Positions 17,492 to 25,771 of a stretch of DNA of 64,000 nt are shown here, in pieces. Every line of letters begins with the position of its first letter. Within the stretch, counting starts at the first letter, position 1. The stretch covers positions 310,001 through 374,000 of the forward strand of contig NZ_BMIA01000005.1 of NCBI RefSeq assembly GCF_014641595.1, written 5' to 3'. This DNA is from Dyadobacter endophyticus (GTDB lineage Bacteria > Bacteroidota > Bacteroidia > Cytophagales > Spirosomataceae). The notes beneath the pieces were generated by a model. It saw nothing but the letters and a program-made list of their open reading frames with translations, was not told the origin of the DNA and did no database searches. Both the position numbers and the translations under genes were made by a program.

Positions 17492-17536
17492 AAAAAAGAG
17501 GTACCTGAGAACAACCTGCCCTAAGATACCTCTTTT
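17492..17536 (-). terminator. Terminator-like hairpin between ftsY and the membrane-protein gene
   Basis: On the minus strand a 10-bp stem AAAAGAGGTA (17527-17536) pairs with TACCTCTTTT (17494-17503), followed by further T's that touch the next ATG. The 23-nt loop carries TATCTTAG (17522-17529), one mismatch from the -7 consensus. Confidence 0.65.
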
Positions 17537-17591
17537 AAATATTGCTGAAACAATAACAGCCCGAACGGTTACAATATCCGACCAGTGGCTA

Positions 17592-18554
17592 TTATCCTAT
17601 TTTCTTGAATAGCGAATCCACAAACTCTGCACGGTCGAAGACCTGCAGATCGTCCATTTTCTCGCCTACGCCGATGTATTTCACCGGGATTTTGAATTCG
17701 TCCGAAATACCGATTACAACGCCGCCTTTCGCGGTTCCGTCAAGTTTGGTAATGGCTAATGCCGTTATATCGGTCACTTTGGTAAACTCGCGCGCCTGGA
17801 TCACGGCATTCTGGCCGGTACTGCCGTCGAGAACGAGCAAAACTTCATGCGGAGAGTCGGGGATGATCTTTTGCATGACCCTTTTGATCTTCGAAAGCTC
17901 GTTCATCAGATTGACTTTCGTGTGTAAACGGCCGGCGGTGTCGATGATGATCACATCCGCGCCGGTCTCAGTGCCCTTTTTCAATGCATCGAAAGCTACG
18001 GCCGATGGATCAGTGTTCATCCCATGGTCTATTACCGGCACATTCACGCGCTGGCCCCAGAGTTTCAGTTGATCTACGGCCGCCGCGCGAAAGGTATCCG
18101 CCGCGCCGAGTACCACTTTGTGTCCGCGTTGGTGGAACTGGTGCGCCAGCTTACCGATCGTTGTCGTTTTACCTACCCCATTTACCCCCACAACCATAAT
18201 CACATACGGCTTCGGCAAATGCTCGGTTTCGAAGCTGTCCTGGATATCCACCGATTTATTCTCCGTGAGCAATGCAGCTATTTCCTCCCGCAAAATGCCG
18301 TCGAGCTCGGCGGTAGATGCATATTTATCTCTGGCTACACGTTCTTCAATGCGCTTGATGATCTTTACGGTCGTTTCCACGCCCACATCCGAGCTCACCA
18401 ATATATCTTCCAGTTCATCCAGAACGTCCTCATCGATGGTGGTCTTACCCACGATGGCGCGCGAGAGTTTGCCAAAGAAGCTATCCTTGGTTTTCTCGAG
18501 GCCCTTATCTAATGTTTCTTTTTTCTCCTTTGAAAAAAAGCCAAATAAACCCAT
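17592..18554 (-). CDS. ftsY: Signal recognition particle receptor
   Basis: A 320-residue SRP-family GTPase that docks ribosome-nascent-chain complexes at the membrane. The NG domain has the G1 loop GVNGVGKTT, DTFRAAAVDQL, DTAGRLHTK (G3) and TKLDGTAKGG (G4). The acidic A domain of E. coli FtsY is almost absent. I place the start at MGLFGFFSKEKKE (ATG 18554) rather than eight residues upstream, because the upstream codons overlap the -7 element TATTTTTG at 18576-18583. Confidence 0.95.
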   Translation of the reverse strand: MGLFGFFSKEKKETLDKGLEKTKDSFFGKLSRAIVGKTTIDEDVLDELEDILVSSDVGVETTVKIIKRIEERVARDKYASTAELDGILREEIAALLTENKSVDIQDSFETEHLPKPYVIMVVGVNGVGKTTTIGKLAHQFHQRGHKVVLGAADTFRAAAVDQLKLWGQRVNVPVIDHGMNTDPSAVAFDALKKGTETGADVIIIDTAGRLHTKVNLMNELSKIKRVMQKIIPDSPHEVLLVLDGSTGQNAVIQAREFTKVTDITALAITKLDGTAKGGVVIGISDEFKIPVKYIGVGEKMDDLQVFDRAEFVDSLFKKIG

Positions 18555-18575
18555 AGTAATGATACATTTATGGCT

Positions 18576-18583
18576 CAAAAATA
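18576..18583 (-). promoter_or_regulatory. -7 promoter element of ftsY
   Basis: TATTTTTG on the minus strand, 21 bases before the MGLFGFF start. It lies immediately past the terminator of the rpmG-DUF4295 unit. Confidence 0.65.
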
Positions 18584-18587
18584 AAAC

Positions 18588-18613
18588 AAAAAAGTCCCGG
18601 ACAGGGACTTTTT
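18588..18613 (-). terminator. Terminator after the DUF4295 gene
   Basis: AAAGTCCC (18591-18598) pairs with GGGACTTT (18604-18611) across a 5-nt loop, with T's on the minus-strand exit side. Confidence 0.85.
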
Positions 18614-18643
18614 AATAACTCAATATCAAAACTTAGGATAACC

Positions 18644-18796
18644 TTAGTTTTTCAATGCACCCTGTACACCGTCCAGGGGAACGATTTCTTCTTTGAAGGT
18701 ATAAGCTCCTGTTTTAGGAGATTTTACGGCTTTGATCACTTTCGCAAATGCTTTACCGCCTTCTTTTTTCAGGGTAGCAACTACTTTCTTTGCCAT
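18644..18796 (-). CDS. DUF4295 family small basic protein, ribosome-associated
   Basis: A 50-residue Lys-rich protein beginning MAKKVVATLKKEGGKAF and ending LDGVQGALKN. It matches the short DUF4295 proteins that follow ribosomal protein genes in Bacteroidota. From memory, a Bacteroidota-specific 50S protein named bL38 was described in Flavobacterium johnsoniae and may be this family; I cannot confirm the correspondence here. It is cotranscribed with rpmG (103 bp upstream) and followed by a terminator. The gap between the two holds a GTTAATGATTAAC palindrome (18824-18836). Confidence 0.85.
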   Translation of the reverse strand: MAKKVVATLKKEGGKAFAKVIKAVKSPKTGAYTFKEEIVPLDGVQGALKN

Positions 18797-18899
18797 GTCT
18801 GTATATCAGTTAGAAGTTATATTGTTAATGATTAACTGTTCCGCGCTTACCCAGTTATTGTTCAGCTTCACGTGACAGTTAACGGGTAACAAAACGAAC

Positions 18900-19082
18900 T
18901 TACTTAATTTCTTTGTGGAGTGTATAACGTCTCAGGAAAGAGTTGAATTTCTTCAATTCCATACGGCCTGGCGTATTTTTCCGATTTTTTGTGGTCACGT
19001 AACGTGACATGCCTGGAACACCGCTTTCTTTTTGTTCTGTGCATTCCAATATGACCTGTACTCTATTGCCTTTCTTAGCCAT
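18900..19082 (-). CDS. rpmG: 50S ribosomal protein L33 (bL33)
   Basis: A 60-residue basic protein with the L33 pattern: RVQVILECTEQKESG, then SRYVTTKNRKNTPGRMELKK and a C-terminal LRRYTLHKEIK. It lacks the paired CxxC zinc motifs of some L33 forms. It leads a short unit with the DUF4295 gene, driven by a well-formed promoter at 19112-19142. rpmB, commonly adjacent in other genomes, is not here. Confidence 0.96.
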   Translation of the reverse strand: MAKKGNRVQVILECTEQKESGVPGMSRYVTTKNRKNTPGRMELKKFNSFLRRYTLHKEIK

Positions 19083-19111
19083 TGCTTTACATCGTTTTAC
19101 AAATAGGAGTG

Positions 19112-19142
19112 CAAAAGTAAAGACATTTTACTTTACTCGCAA
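19112..19142 (-). promoter_or_regulatory. Promoter of rpmG-DUF4295
   Basis: Minus strand: TTG (19140-19142), a 20-nt spacer, then TACTTTTG (19112-19119), a full match to the -33/-7 pattern of Bacteroidota, about 30 bases before the start codon. Confidence 0.75.
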
Positions 19143-19356
19143 CAGTTCCAGACAAATAAACAAGAAATTTTCCTGATTTTAATAAATGCTGTTCCCGGAT
19201 AAGCGATTGTCGGACAATAGGATAGAATCGGGAGTTTGAACGAATCGTCCGAATTTCTGCCCTGTGCATGACGGAAATCTAACGCAAACTTGCTTTCTTC
19301 GTGGTTGATTTGGTATCGCAACCTTAATCTGGCGAAAATTCTTAAAAATTAACACA

Positions 19357-19905
19357 ATGACACTCAAAAAAAGCGCTTCTTTGGCCGTGATGGCCCTGGC
19401 AGTCTCTTTCTTCATCGGTTGTTCTTCCAAAGAAGACCGTGACAAATATGATCAATGGTACGGCTCAGGAAGCAAAGCGCGTGAGGAATCAGCCCTGGTG
19501 AAGCTTCAAAGCGATAGAAAAGCAGCAGCTGAACAAGCAACGGCGGCAGCAGCCGAAAAAGCGGCAGCACCCGCGGCAACGCCAGCAGCGCCCGGTGATA
19601 CCACCGCCAAAGCCGCTCCCGCAGCCGATGCACCCGCAGCGGCCCCAAAACGTAAACCAGTTCCTGCCGATGTTTCTGCATTGTTGAACAAACATGCCTG
19701 CTTCGCTTGCCACCAGGCTTACGACAAGGTGATCGGCCCTGCTTATTCGGAAGTAGCGAAGAAAAAATATACGCCCGACCAGATTGTAGAACTGGTTCAC
19801 AATCCAAAACCTGAGCACTGGCCTGGCTATCCTCCGATGGCGCCTCTGGCTCACGTTCCAAAAGCTGACATCGTCGTTATCGCCAACTGGATCAACTCGC
19901 TCTGA
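19357..19905 (+). CDS. Lipoprotein with a C-terminal cytochrome c domain
   Basis: A 182-residue protein with a lipoprotein signal (cysteine 22 in SFFIGCSS), a 70-residue Ala/Pro/Lys linker (about 50-105) and a compact class I cytochrome c domain. The heme-binding CxxCH is C115-C118-H119 and the likely axial methionine is M161 in YPPMAPL. It resembles single-heme c551-type electron shuttles, tethered to a membrane by lipid and a flexible arm. The 274-bp gap upstream separates it from the divergent rpmG. gatB follows after a hairpin. Confidence 0.87.
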   Translation: MTLKKSASLAVMALAVSFFIGCSSKEDRDKYDQWYGSGSKAREESALVKLQSDRKAAAEQATAAAAEKAAAPAATPAAPGDTTAKAAPAADAPAAAPKRKPVPADVSALLNKHACFACHQAYDKVIGPAYSEVAKKKYTPDQIVELVHNPKPEHWPGYPPMAPLAHVPKADIVVIANWINSL

Positions 19906-19933
19906 TCACCGGCAATACCTGCTATATTCCATA

Positions 19934-19979
19934 AAATACGGGTCGTTCATGCTATGGACGGCCCGTATTTGTATCTTTG
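19934..19979 (+). promoter_or_regulatory. Terminator of the cytochrome gene abutting the gatB -7 element
   Basis: A 15-bp stem (19934-19948 with 19956-19970, two G-T pairs) is followed at once by TATCTTTG (19972-19979), a full TAnnTTTG match 21 bases before gatB. Confidence 0.65.
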
Positions 19980-20000
19980 CGAAAGCATTAGTAATATAAT

Positions 20001-21491
20001 ATGAGTCAAACCGCAATTCACCCCGCTGACGTTACCGATGAACTTTTGGCCACTTATGAAACCGTAATCGGCCTCGAAGTACATTGTCAGCTTCTGACGG
20101 AATCCAAGCTGTTTACCCGAGATTTCAACATTTTCGGCACAGAACCCAACACCAATATCGGTCCGCTGACGATCGCTTTGCCGGGAACTTTGCCCAAAGT
20201 CAATAAAAAAGCCGTTGAATACGCCATCCGCCTCGGTATTGCCTGCGGATGTTCGATCAGCAAAAGGACGATTTTCGACCGCAAAAATTACTTTTACCCC
20301 GATCTTCCGAAGGGTTACCAGATTTCGCAGGACAAAAAACCGATCTGCGACCAGGGCGGCGTCAATATTTCCTTCAAGCACGACGGTAAATTCATTGAGA
20401 AAACCATTCGTTTCCACCATATCCACTTGGAAGAAGACGCAGGGAAATCGGTGCACGACGGCAGCCATACCGAAACAATGCTCGATTACAACCGCGCCGG
20501 AACACCACTCGTAGAAATGGTATCGGAACCCGATTTGCGTTCTGCGGAAGAAACCGGAGCATTTGTGACCGAAATTCGCCGCCTGGTGCGCTACCTGGGC
20601 ATCAGCGACGGCAATATGGAAGAAGGTTCCCTGCGCGCGGACGTGAACGTGTCCCTGCGCAAGAAGGGCGCTGCCGAGTATGGTACGAAAGTCGAGATCA
20701 AAAACATGAACTCGATCCGCAACATGATGCGGGCCATCGCGTTCGAAGAAAAACGGCAGGCTGCCATGCTCGAAAACGGCGAGGCGATCCAGCAGGAAAC
20801 GCGGATGTTCGACGTGGAAACCGGGCAGACTTACGGCATGCGCGTGAAGGAAACCATGAACGACTACCGCTATTTCCCCGATCCCGATCTGAGCCCGGTA
20901 GTGGTGTCTGATGAATGGCTTGAAAGCATCAAATCGAGCATGCCGGCATTACCGCACGAACTGCGCGAAAAATTTGTCAAACAATACGGTATTCCGGCTT
21001 ACGATGCCGCGGTACTAACCGATACCCGCGAACTGGCCGAATATTTCGAAGCTGTTTGTGCCAAAACAACCCATTTTAAAACCGTGTCGAACTGGCTGAT
21101 GGGCCCGGTGAAATCGTACCTGAACGATCACCACGGCGACATCGCGCATTTCCCGATCAGCGCCGGGAACCTGGCGGCACTCGTCGAACTGAACGAGTCT
21201 GGTGCCGTGAGCCATTCGGTGGCTGCACAGAAGGTTTTCCCGGTCATGCTGGCCGAGCCGAACCGCCAGCCATCGGAGATCGCGGCGTCAAATAACTGGC
21301 TGCAAAACAGCAATACAAACGAGCTTGAAACGTTGGTAGATGAGGTAATCAGCGCTATGCCGGACAAAGTTGAGGCCTATAAAAAAGGCAAAAAAGGGCT
21401 TATGGGATTGTTTGTCGGCGAAGTGATGAAAAAGTCGAACGGAGCCGCAGATCCCAAGCTTGTGAACCAGTTGCTGGCGCAAAAGTTATAG
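20001..21491 (+). CDS. gatB: Aspartyl/glutamyl-tRNA amidotransferase subunit B
   Basis: A 496-residue subunit of the GatCAB complex that converts Glu-tRNA(Gln) or Asp-tRNA(Asn) to the amide form. The kinase-like core opens with VIGLEVHCQLLTESKLF (about 23-39), contains HLEEDAGKS and DYNRAGTPLVEMVSEPD, and the C-terminal third is the helical YqeY-type tRNA-binding domain. GatA and GatC are not in the window, which is common as the subunits are often unlinked. Length is normal. The TlpA-like gene follows by 32 bp and may be cotranscribed. Confidence 0.96.
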   Translation: MSQTAIHPADVTDELLATYETVIGLEVHCQLLTESKLFTRDFNIFGTEPNTNIGPLTIALPGTLPKVNKKAVEYAIRLGIACGCSISKRTIFDRKNYFYPDLPKGYQISQDKKPICDQGGVNISFKHDGKFIEKTIRFHHIHLEEDAGKSVHDGSHTETMLDYNRAGTPLVEMVSEPDLRSAEETGAFVTEIRRLVRYLGISDGNMEEGSLRADVNVSLRKKGAAEYGTKVEIKNMNSIRNMMRAIAFEEKRQAAMLENGEAIQQETRMFDVETGQTYGMRVKETMNDYRYFPDPDLSPVVVSDEWLESIKSSMPALPHELREKFVKQYGIPAYDAAVLTDTRELAEYFEAVCAKTTHFKTVSNWLMGPVKSYLNDHHGDIAHFPISAGNLAALVELNESGAVSHSVAAQKVFPVMLAEPNRQPSEIAASNNWLQNSNTNELETLVDEVISAMPDKVEAYKKGKKGLMGLFVGEVMKKSNGAADPKLVNQLLAQKL

Positions 21492-21523
21492 GTCACACAT
21501 TTGATAATCAGTTACAGAAGATC

Positions 21524-22675
21524 ATGAAGCATTTTATTCAACAGAGTGCATTGATTTTGGGCGGCGCGTTGCTGAGCTTCCAGGTCATGGCGCAGATCGA
21601 ACCGAAAGACTTTACCGTCAACGGAAAGGTTAAAAACGGCTCCAAAGGCGAAAAAGTCATTCTGTCGCAATCCACAGCAGCGGGATCTTCTGTTAAACTC
21701 GATTCTGCGCAACTGGGCGCCGACGGCAGTTTCGCTCTGAAAGGTGTTGAGAAGGACCGCGGCAGCTTTTTCACCATCAATATCGCCGACAGACAGAAAT
21801 TCCCCTTGCTCGTGGAAGGCGGGGAAACATTTAATGTAACGGCCGACGGCACGACGCGCGACGAGAAAGGCAATGGCGGAAAGGTGTCCATCACCGGTTC
21901 CAAAAACATGGAATATTATGCCAAAGTCGACCAGCTGATGCAATCGTTTTCTGCAAAAGTGACGAGTTGGAACGAAGCATATGCGGTTGCGGAAGAGAAA
22001 AAAGATACCAAGAAAATTCAGGAAATACAGCAGGCCTACCAGGCCGCAGAGAAGGAAAGGGTAACCGCATTGCGCCAGATGATCCCCGAAATGGGCACGT
22101 CGCTCATCGCGCTTTTTGCAGCGAACAACTTCCTGACACCCGAAAGCGACCTGGACGTTCTGAAAAAGCTGGCCGACGATTATTCTAAAGTAGATCCTGT
22201 GCCTACATTAGCAAAAGGTTTTATAGGTTCTGTTAAGAGAATGGCCGGCCTTGCGGTAGGTGAGCAGGCCCCCGACTTCACACTTGCCAGCCCTGAAGGC
22301 AAACAAATCGCGTTGTCCTCGTTGCGCGGCAAATATGTGCTGATCGACTTCTGGGCCTCGTGGTGCGGACCTTGCCGGATGGAGAACCCGAATGTGGTGC
22401 GCATGTACGGCAAATTCAAGGATAAGGGCTTCGATATCTTCGGCGTATCGCTCGACGACAACGAAAAGGCCTGGAAAACAGCTATCGAGCGCGACAAGCT
22501 GACCTGGCTTCATGGGTCGGAATTGAAGAAATGGAATTCGGGCGTAGCGCAGAGTTATGGCGTCAATGCGATCCCGGCTACATTCTTGCTCGATAAAGAA
22601 GGGAAAATCATTGCAAAAAACCTTCGCGGCGCGGCGCTTGAAACCAAGCTAACCGAGTTGCTAGGGGCTCAGTAA
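21524..22675 (+). CDS. TlpA-like thiol-disulfide oxidoreductase with DUF4369 domain
   Basis: A 383-residue exported protein: signal peptide (about 1-23, ending in VMAQ), an N-terminal beta-rich DUF4369 domain (about 30-115), a helical linker (about 125-235) and a thioredoxin-fold domain with W280-C-G-P-C284. The cis-proline region reads VNAIPATFLLDKEG. Such proteins reduce periplasmic disulfides, for instance in cytochrome c maturation, or act on stress-exposed proteins; the precise partner is unknown. It follows gatB closely and ends at a symmetrical terminator. Confidence 0.9.
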   Translation: MKHFIQQSALILGGALLSFQVMAQIEPKDFTVNGKVKNGSKGEKVILSQSTAAGSSVKLDSAQLGADGSFALKGVEKDRGSFFTINIADRQKFPLLVEGGETFNVTADGTTRDEKGNGGKVSITGSKNMEYYAKVDQLMQSFSAKVTSWNEAYAVAEEKKDTKKIQEIQQAYQAAEKERVTALRQMIPEMGTSLIALFAANNFLTPESDLDVLKKLADDYSKVDPVPTLAKGFIGSVKRMAGLAVGEQAPDFTLASPEGKQIALSSLRGKYVLIDFWASWCGPCRMENPNVVRMYGKFKDKGFDIFGVSLDDNEKAWKTAIERDKLTWLHGSELKKWNSGVAQSYGVNAIPATFLLDKEGKIIAKNLRGAALETKLTELLGAQ

Positions 22676-22699
22676 TACACTTTTTGGTTAATAAATAAT

Positions 22700-22730
22700 A
22701 AAATCCGCAGAGTTGATCCTGCGGATTTTT
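22700..22730. terminator. Bidirectional terminator between the TlpA-like and YeeZ-like genes
   Basis: AAAATCCGCAG (22700-22710) pairs perfectly with CTGCGGATTTT (22719-22729) over an 8-nt loop; A-run and T-run on opposite sides serve both convergent genes. Confidence 0.88.
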
Positions 22731-22734
22731 TGCT

Positions 22735-23610
22735 TTACAAGTCTTCCAGCTGGTAATGAAACAGCAGCGGATCGGGGTATTTGAATTCGTATTGATAAGT
22801 TTTTGAAAATTTATCCCCTGAAATCAATTTGAATGCCGGGCGCTGTTCCGGTATTTTGAACGTCGGCGCTTCCCAGCCGAATTGCGAACAGGAATCCACA
22901 TAGACCTCAGCGCGTGTTGGATGAAACGGCGCGGTGATATTCAATATTTCGTTTTGAATACCTTGCTGGATAATGGCTTGAATAATGCCCACCGCATCGT
23001 CGCGATGAATGTAATTTACGGGAATATCTCCGGTAGTCAGGTCCTTTTGGCCTTTTACATACTTCCCCGGAATACGGTTGTACCCCAGCAATCCGCTCAA
23101 TCTCAGTACAGTAATCGCTTTTTCTGGTCTTAATGCGGATATGGCATTTTCGGCGGCAACCATTTCGGGTTGGGCCGAATGCTCCGGCAATTGTACGTCC
23201 GATTCAACCGCCCTCTGGCTCAAATCCCGGTAAACGCCGGTTGAGCTGACAAAGACAACTTCCTTCACCGGGGACTTTCGGATTGCTTCGGCCACCATCC
23301 GCATTTGTGCGGCGTAATTTCCGGCCACATTCTGAGACATGCGCGGCGGAATGGAAATAACGATAATGTCCGATTCGAAAAACGGCTCGGAAATGCCTGC
23401 GTTCAGTCCCGCTTCCGGGTTGAGTGGTAGCAGGTAACCCTCGATCCCCGCAGCCGCAAATTGATCGAGCTTGTGCTCAGAAGTAGTACTGCCTTTTACG
23501 ACCGATGTAATACCGCTGCTCAGTAACCGTTTAGCTAATGAAAACCCGAGCCAGCCGCAGCCCAGGATGCTTATGCGTTTTTTTTCTACTTTTGAAACTT
23601 GTTCCGACAT
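22735..23610 (-). CDS. NAD(P)-binding SDR-type reductase, YeeZ-like
   Basis: About 291 residues from MSEQVSKVEKK. The dinucleotide-binding loop ILGCGWLGFSLAKRL lies near the N-terminus and VVFVSSTGVYRD marks an extended-SDR active region like that of E. coli YeeZ, whose physiological substrate is unknown. A start six residues upstream (GTG 23628) is possible, but the ATG at 23610 is preferred. It is divergent from gldB with a 19-bp gap. Confidence 0.78.
   Translation of the reverse strand: MSEQVSKVEKKRISILGCGWLGFSLAKRLLSSGITSVVKGSTTSEHKLDQFAAAGIEGYLLPLNPEAGLNAGISEPFFESDIIVISIPPRMSQNVAGNYAAQMRMVAEAIRKSPVKEVVFVSSTGVYRDLSQRAVESDVQLPEHSAQPEMVAAENAISALRPEKAITVLRLSGLLGYNRIPGKYVKGQKDLTTGDIPVNYIHRDDAVGIIQAIIQQGIQNEILNITAPFHPTRAEVYVDSCSQFGWEAPTFKIPEQRPAFKLISGDKFSKTYQYEFKYPDPLLFHYQLEDL
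23587..23594 (+). promoter_or_regulatory. -7 promoter element of gldB inside the YeeZ-like gene
   Basis: TACTTTTG, a full TAnnTTTG match, lies 34 bases before the ATG at 23629, overlapping the 5' end of the divergent gene. It argues against the upstream ATG at 23599 as the gldB start. Confidence 0.6.
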
Positions 23611-23628
23611 ATAATTTCTCTCCACCAA

Positions 23629-24639
23629 ATGGTTTATTTCAAATCCTTATTGTGCATTCTTGTTGCAGCTTTCTTCCAATTCTCGTGTAAAACGGACCAG
23701 CGCCGGGAAGCCGACACCAGCAATATCCGGTTTGAACTCGTTTCCAAGAATCTCGATGAGGAACTGTTCTCCTGCAAATCGGTGGAAGATGTACAAAAGT
23801 TCCTCGATCGTCATCCCTATCTTGCAAAAGCCTATTTTACAGATGCACCCGTGGAACCGGCCAAACTGGCTGCGCATTTGTTTTCGATCCTGCAAAACCC
23901 CGATTTACAAGGCTTCCGCTCGCAACTGGATTCGATCATCGGCGACCGTAAGACGCGCATTCTGAACCCGCTTTCGGATGCATTCAAGCAAATTAAATAC
24001 CATTATCCCCAATTCAGGATTCCCGAAGTCAATTTTATAGTCACGGGCTTCACCGGCAATGACCTCTACATTTCCGATTCGCTGATCGTCATCGGCCTCG
24101 ATTATTTCGGTGGCCCGGCTGCACGTTACCGGCCCAATGTATATGATTACCAACTCCGCCGCTACCAGCACGATTACATTGTTCCCTCGATTATCTTCTT
24201 CGAATCGAACCAGTTCAATAACATGAATGCCGGCGACCAGACATTGCTTTCCGACATGATCGGTTATGGCAAGGGCTACGAATTTGTAAAAGAGGTAATG
24301 CCTCAAACGCCCGACAGCCTTATCATCGGTTATTCGGAAGGAGATCTGAGCAAAACCTACAATAGCCAGACCGACATCTGGGCATATTTGATTTCCAGTA
24401 AGCTCCTGTACGAAAAAAGCGATCTGAAAAAACGAAAATTCATCGACGACCGTCCATTTACGACCGAAATTGGCAACAAGGTACCGGGCGCCATCGGCCG
24501 ATGGGTCGGTTGGCGGATCGTGAGCCGTTTTTTGGCGGAGAACCCGGACACTACGCTGCCTCAATTGATGGCGATTGACAATGCCGGCCGAATTTTGCAG
24601 GAATCGGGATATAAGGGGCAGACGGACGAAGAAGAGTAA
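23629..24639 (+). CDS. gldB: Gliding motility lipoprotein GldB
   Basis: A 336-residue lipoprotein with signal MVYFKSLLCILVAAFFQFSC, lipidated on C20. The body matches GldB (LIVIGLDYFGGPAARY, then SSKLLYEKSDLKKR). GldB is required for gliding and type IX secretion-linked motility in Flavobacterium, though its biochemical role is unsettled. The ORF could start ten residues earlier, but MVYFKSLL gives a proper lipoprotein signal and lies after the -7 box. nuoH follows after 46 bp with its own promoter element. No other gld gene is in the window. Confidence 0.9.
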   Translation: MVYFKSLLCILVAAFFQFSCKTDQRREADTSNIRFELVSKNLDEELFSCKSVEDVQKFLDRHPYLAKAYFTDAPVEPAKLAAHLFSILQNPDLQGFRSQLDSIIGDRKTRILNPLSDAFKQIKYHYPQFRIPEVNFIVTGFTGNDLYISDSLIVIGLDYFGGPAARYRPNVYDYQLRRYQHDYIVPSIIFFESNQFNNMNAGDQTLLSDMIGYGKGYEFVKEVMPQTPDSLIIGYSEGDLSKTYNSQTDIWAYLISSKLLYEKSDLKKRKFIDDRPFTTEIGNKVPGAIGRWVGWRIVSRFLAENPDTTLPQLMAIDNAGRILQESGYKGQTDEEE

Positions 24640-24649
24640 GTTTTTTACT

Positions 24650-24657
24650 TACTTTTG
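24650..24657 (+). promoter_or_regulatory. -7 promoter element of nuoH
   Basis: TACTTTTG matches TAnnTTTG 28 bases before the nuoH start codon, suggesting transcription independent of gldB. Confidence 0.55.
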
Positions 24658-24685
24658 CGTCAAACCATTGTTCAGATAGCATTTA

Positions 24686-25771
24686 ATGCCTTTTACGCTC
24701 ATCATTTTCCTACTGTTGGTGCCCGGTTTTGTCGTCATCGGCGTATACCTCGAACGGAAGGTTTCGGCCTTCATTCAGGATCGTCTGGGGCCTATGGAAG
24801 TAGGGAAATGGGGATTGTTGCAGCTGTTCGCTGATTTGCTCAAACTGCTTCAAAAAGAAGATATTGTACCCAAAGCCGCCGACCGGCGGCTGTTTCTGAT
24901 CGCCCCGTTTATCATTTTCATATCTGTTTTTGCAGGATTTGCGGTAGTACCACTTGCTCCGGAACTGGCGGGCTCGGGTGCAGCAGTGGGTGTATTCTTC
25001 CTGCTGACGATCGTTTCCGTAGACGTAATCGGTCTGCTGATGGCCGGATGGGGTTCCAATAACAAGTTTGCATTGTACGGCGCGATGCGCGCCGTGGCGC
25101 AGATCGTGTCTTACGAAATACCGCTGGGCCTTTCCATATTGTGTGTGATCATGCTTACGCAGACGCTCGATTTGCAGGTTATCAGCTATCAGCAAGGCAT
25201 TTTCTCCCCGGAAACGGTTTACCTTTTCGGGATACGGGAACTGGGCATCGATGTGACAAGCGTAGGGGGATTTCTTTCCTGGAATATCGTACGCAACCCA
25301 TTCTTGCTGATCGCCTACGTTGTTTTCTTCATTGCTTCACTCGCCGAATGTAACCGTGCACCCTTCGACCTTCCCGAAGGCGAATCGGAGCTGGTAGCAG
25401 GTTTTCACACCGAATATTCAGGGATGCGCTGGGCATTGTTCATGCTTTCGGAATATGGTATGATGCTGCTGGTGTCGCTGCTGGGCGCTATTCTTTTTCT
25501 TGGAAGCTGGAACACGCCACTGCCCAACATGGGTCCGGTAAAACTGGCTGACTGGACCAGCGGTGAACCGGGAACGTGGTTTGGCTACGTTACGGGCATA
25601 TTCTGGCTGCTGTCCAAGGCATTATTCGGCATTCTGATACAGATGTGGGTGCGCTGGACGCTACCGCGCCTGCGCGTAGATCAGCTCATGTACCTGGGCT
25701 GGAAGGTCCTCACGCCCGTAGGCCTTGTATTGTTCTTTATTTCAGGAGTTTGGCGTTTGATCGGGGTATGA
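24686..25771 (+). CDS. nuoH: NADH-quinone oxidoreductase subunit H (solitary)
   Basis: A 361-residue, eight-helix membrane subunit of complex I that forms part of the quinone chamber. Conserved stretches include SAFIQDRLGPMEVGKWG (about 28-44), GAMRAVAQIVSYEIPLG, APFDLPEGESELVAGFHTEY and a C-terminal LMYLGWKVLTP. No other nuo gene lies on either side: gldB is upstream and a convergent DUF3299 gene downstream (stop codons adjacent). Either the rest of nuo is elsewhere or this is an extra copy. Confidence 0.94.
   Translation: MPFTLIIFLLLVPGFVVIGVYLERKVSAFIQDRLGPMEVGKWGLLQLFADLLKLLQKEDIVPKAADRRLFLIAPFIIFISVFAGFAVVPLAPELAGSGAAVGVFFLLTIVSVDVIGLLMAGWGSNNKFALYGAMRAVAQIVSYEIPLGLSILCVIMLTQTLDLQVISYQQGIFSPETVYLFGIRELGIDVTSVGGFLSWNIVRNPFLLIAYVVFFIASLAECNRAPFDLPEGESELVAGFHTEYSGMRWALFMLSEYGMMLLVSLLGAILFLGSWNTPLPNMGPVKLADWTSGEPGTWFGYVTGIFWLLSKALFGILIQMWVRWTLPRLRVDQLMYLGWKVLTPVGLVLFFISGVWRLIGV

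Noticed and set aside
23905..24564. A 219-residue minus-strand frame
   Set aside because: Antisense to gldB, which has a clear lipoprotein signal and family match.
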